A stretch of 6,093 bases of DNA from JBGTKH01 sp041744735 (lineage in GTDB: Bacteria; Planctomycetota; Planctomycetia; Pirellulales; Pirellulaceae). Where the stretch lies: assembly GCA_041744735.1 (NCBI GenBank), contig JBGTKH010000026.1:1-6093 (forward strand), given 5' to 3'. Positions 6,002 to 6,093 of the stretch are shown in pieces. A model generated the notes under the pieces. The model did no database searches, was not told the origin of the DNA, and worked only from the letters and a program-made list of their open reading frames with translations. Each line of letters begins with the position of its first letter. Position 1 is the stretch's first letter. A program made the translations under genes and the position numbers.

Positions 6002-6093
6002 TCGACGAACAAGTTTAAGTTCGTTAGCAAAGGCGTTGGGGAAAGTCCGACGTCGGCCGTTGGGATCGGCGACTGCGGTTTCCGTCAGCGTCT

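Larger units (their letters stand above)
5932..6093 (-). mobile_element. 3' end of a group II intron (probably group IIC), cut by the window edge
   Basis: Group II introns are self-splicing retroelements, usually coding for a reverse transcriptase/maturase. Read right to left, the window shows a linker with a small hairpin (ACGAAC/GTTCGT, 6024-6005), then domain V (6001-5970), domain VI (about 5967-5935) and a terminal GAU at 5934-5932, fitting the family's 3'-AY ending. Domain V starts with ACCGCCGU, giving a CGC triad, the form known from group IIC; other classes mostly have AGC. No clear maturase end is visible: one minus frame is closed by TGA at 6087-6085, so an ORF ending there or further right is possible. 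The 5' end of the intron and any maturase must lie beyond position 6093. The exact end could shift by 1 nt because T repeats at 5932/5931. Confidence 0.75.

Noticed and set aside
5926..6093. Minus-strand open frame running through domains V and VI as a maturase C-terminus
   Set aside because: The frame contains no maturase-like sequence and crosses the folded RNA domains; maturases end before domain V.

Overview
The window is GC-rich and looks like a chromosome of a Planctomycetota bacterium, probably Pirellula/Rhodopirellula-like, or a close PVC relative. The main evidence is one very large exported protein of the 'PVC-type heme-binding CxxCH' kind. Proteins of this kind combine an SGNH-like domain, a dehydrogenase-like beta-propeller, HEAT repeats and a C-terminal cytochrome c, and they are typical of Planctomycetes and Verrucomicrobia. 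No database search was possible, so taxonomy and family names come from recognition of sequence motifs.

Layout from left to right. Positions 1-324 hold no convincing gene. Their main feature is a perfect 32-bp inverted repeat around a 32-nt spacer (30-125), followed by a leader with a small C(UUCG)G hairpin at 284-297. Positions 325-5283 (+) encode a 1652-residue secreted protein with this order: signal peptide, SGNH-like domain without the usual Ser in block I, propeller, HEAT-like helices, PA14, azurin-like cupredoxin, cytochrome c, His-rich tail. Positions 5284-5538 are non-coding but rich in inverted repeats, two of which would compete with each other. Positions 5539-5925 (+) encode a 128-residue predicted lipoprotein of unknown function.

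The right edge (about 5932-6093, minus strand) is the 3' end of a group II intron, most likely group IIC. Domains V and VI both fold, with a CGC triad, a 2-nt bulge, a bulged branch-point A and a terminal GAU. G-U wobble pairs in both domains form only in the minus-strand RNA. The rest of the intron, and any maturase, lies beyond the right edge. The 3' exon supplies half of a hairpin followed by six T, consistent with the group IIC habit of inserting at intrinsic terminators.

The two proteins are in the same direction but 255 bp apart, and nothing shows that they form an operon. The large protein probably acts outside the cytoplasm as a redox protein: the fused cupredoxin and cytochrome c could pass electrons from a substrate oxidised by the propeller. 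The substrate cannot be read from the sequence.
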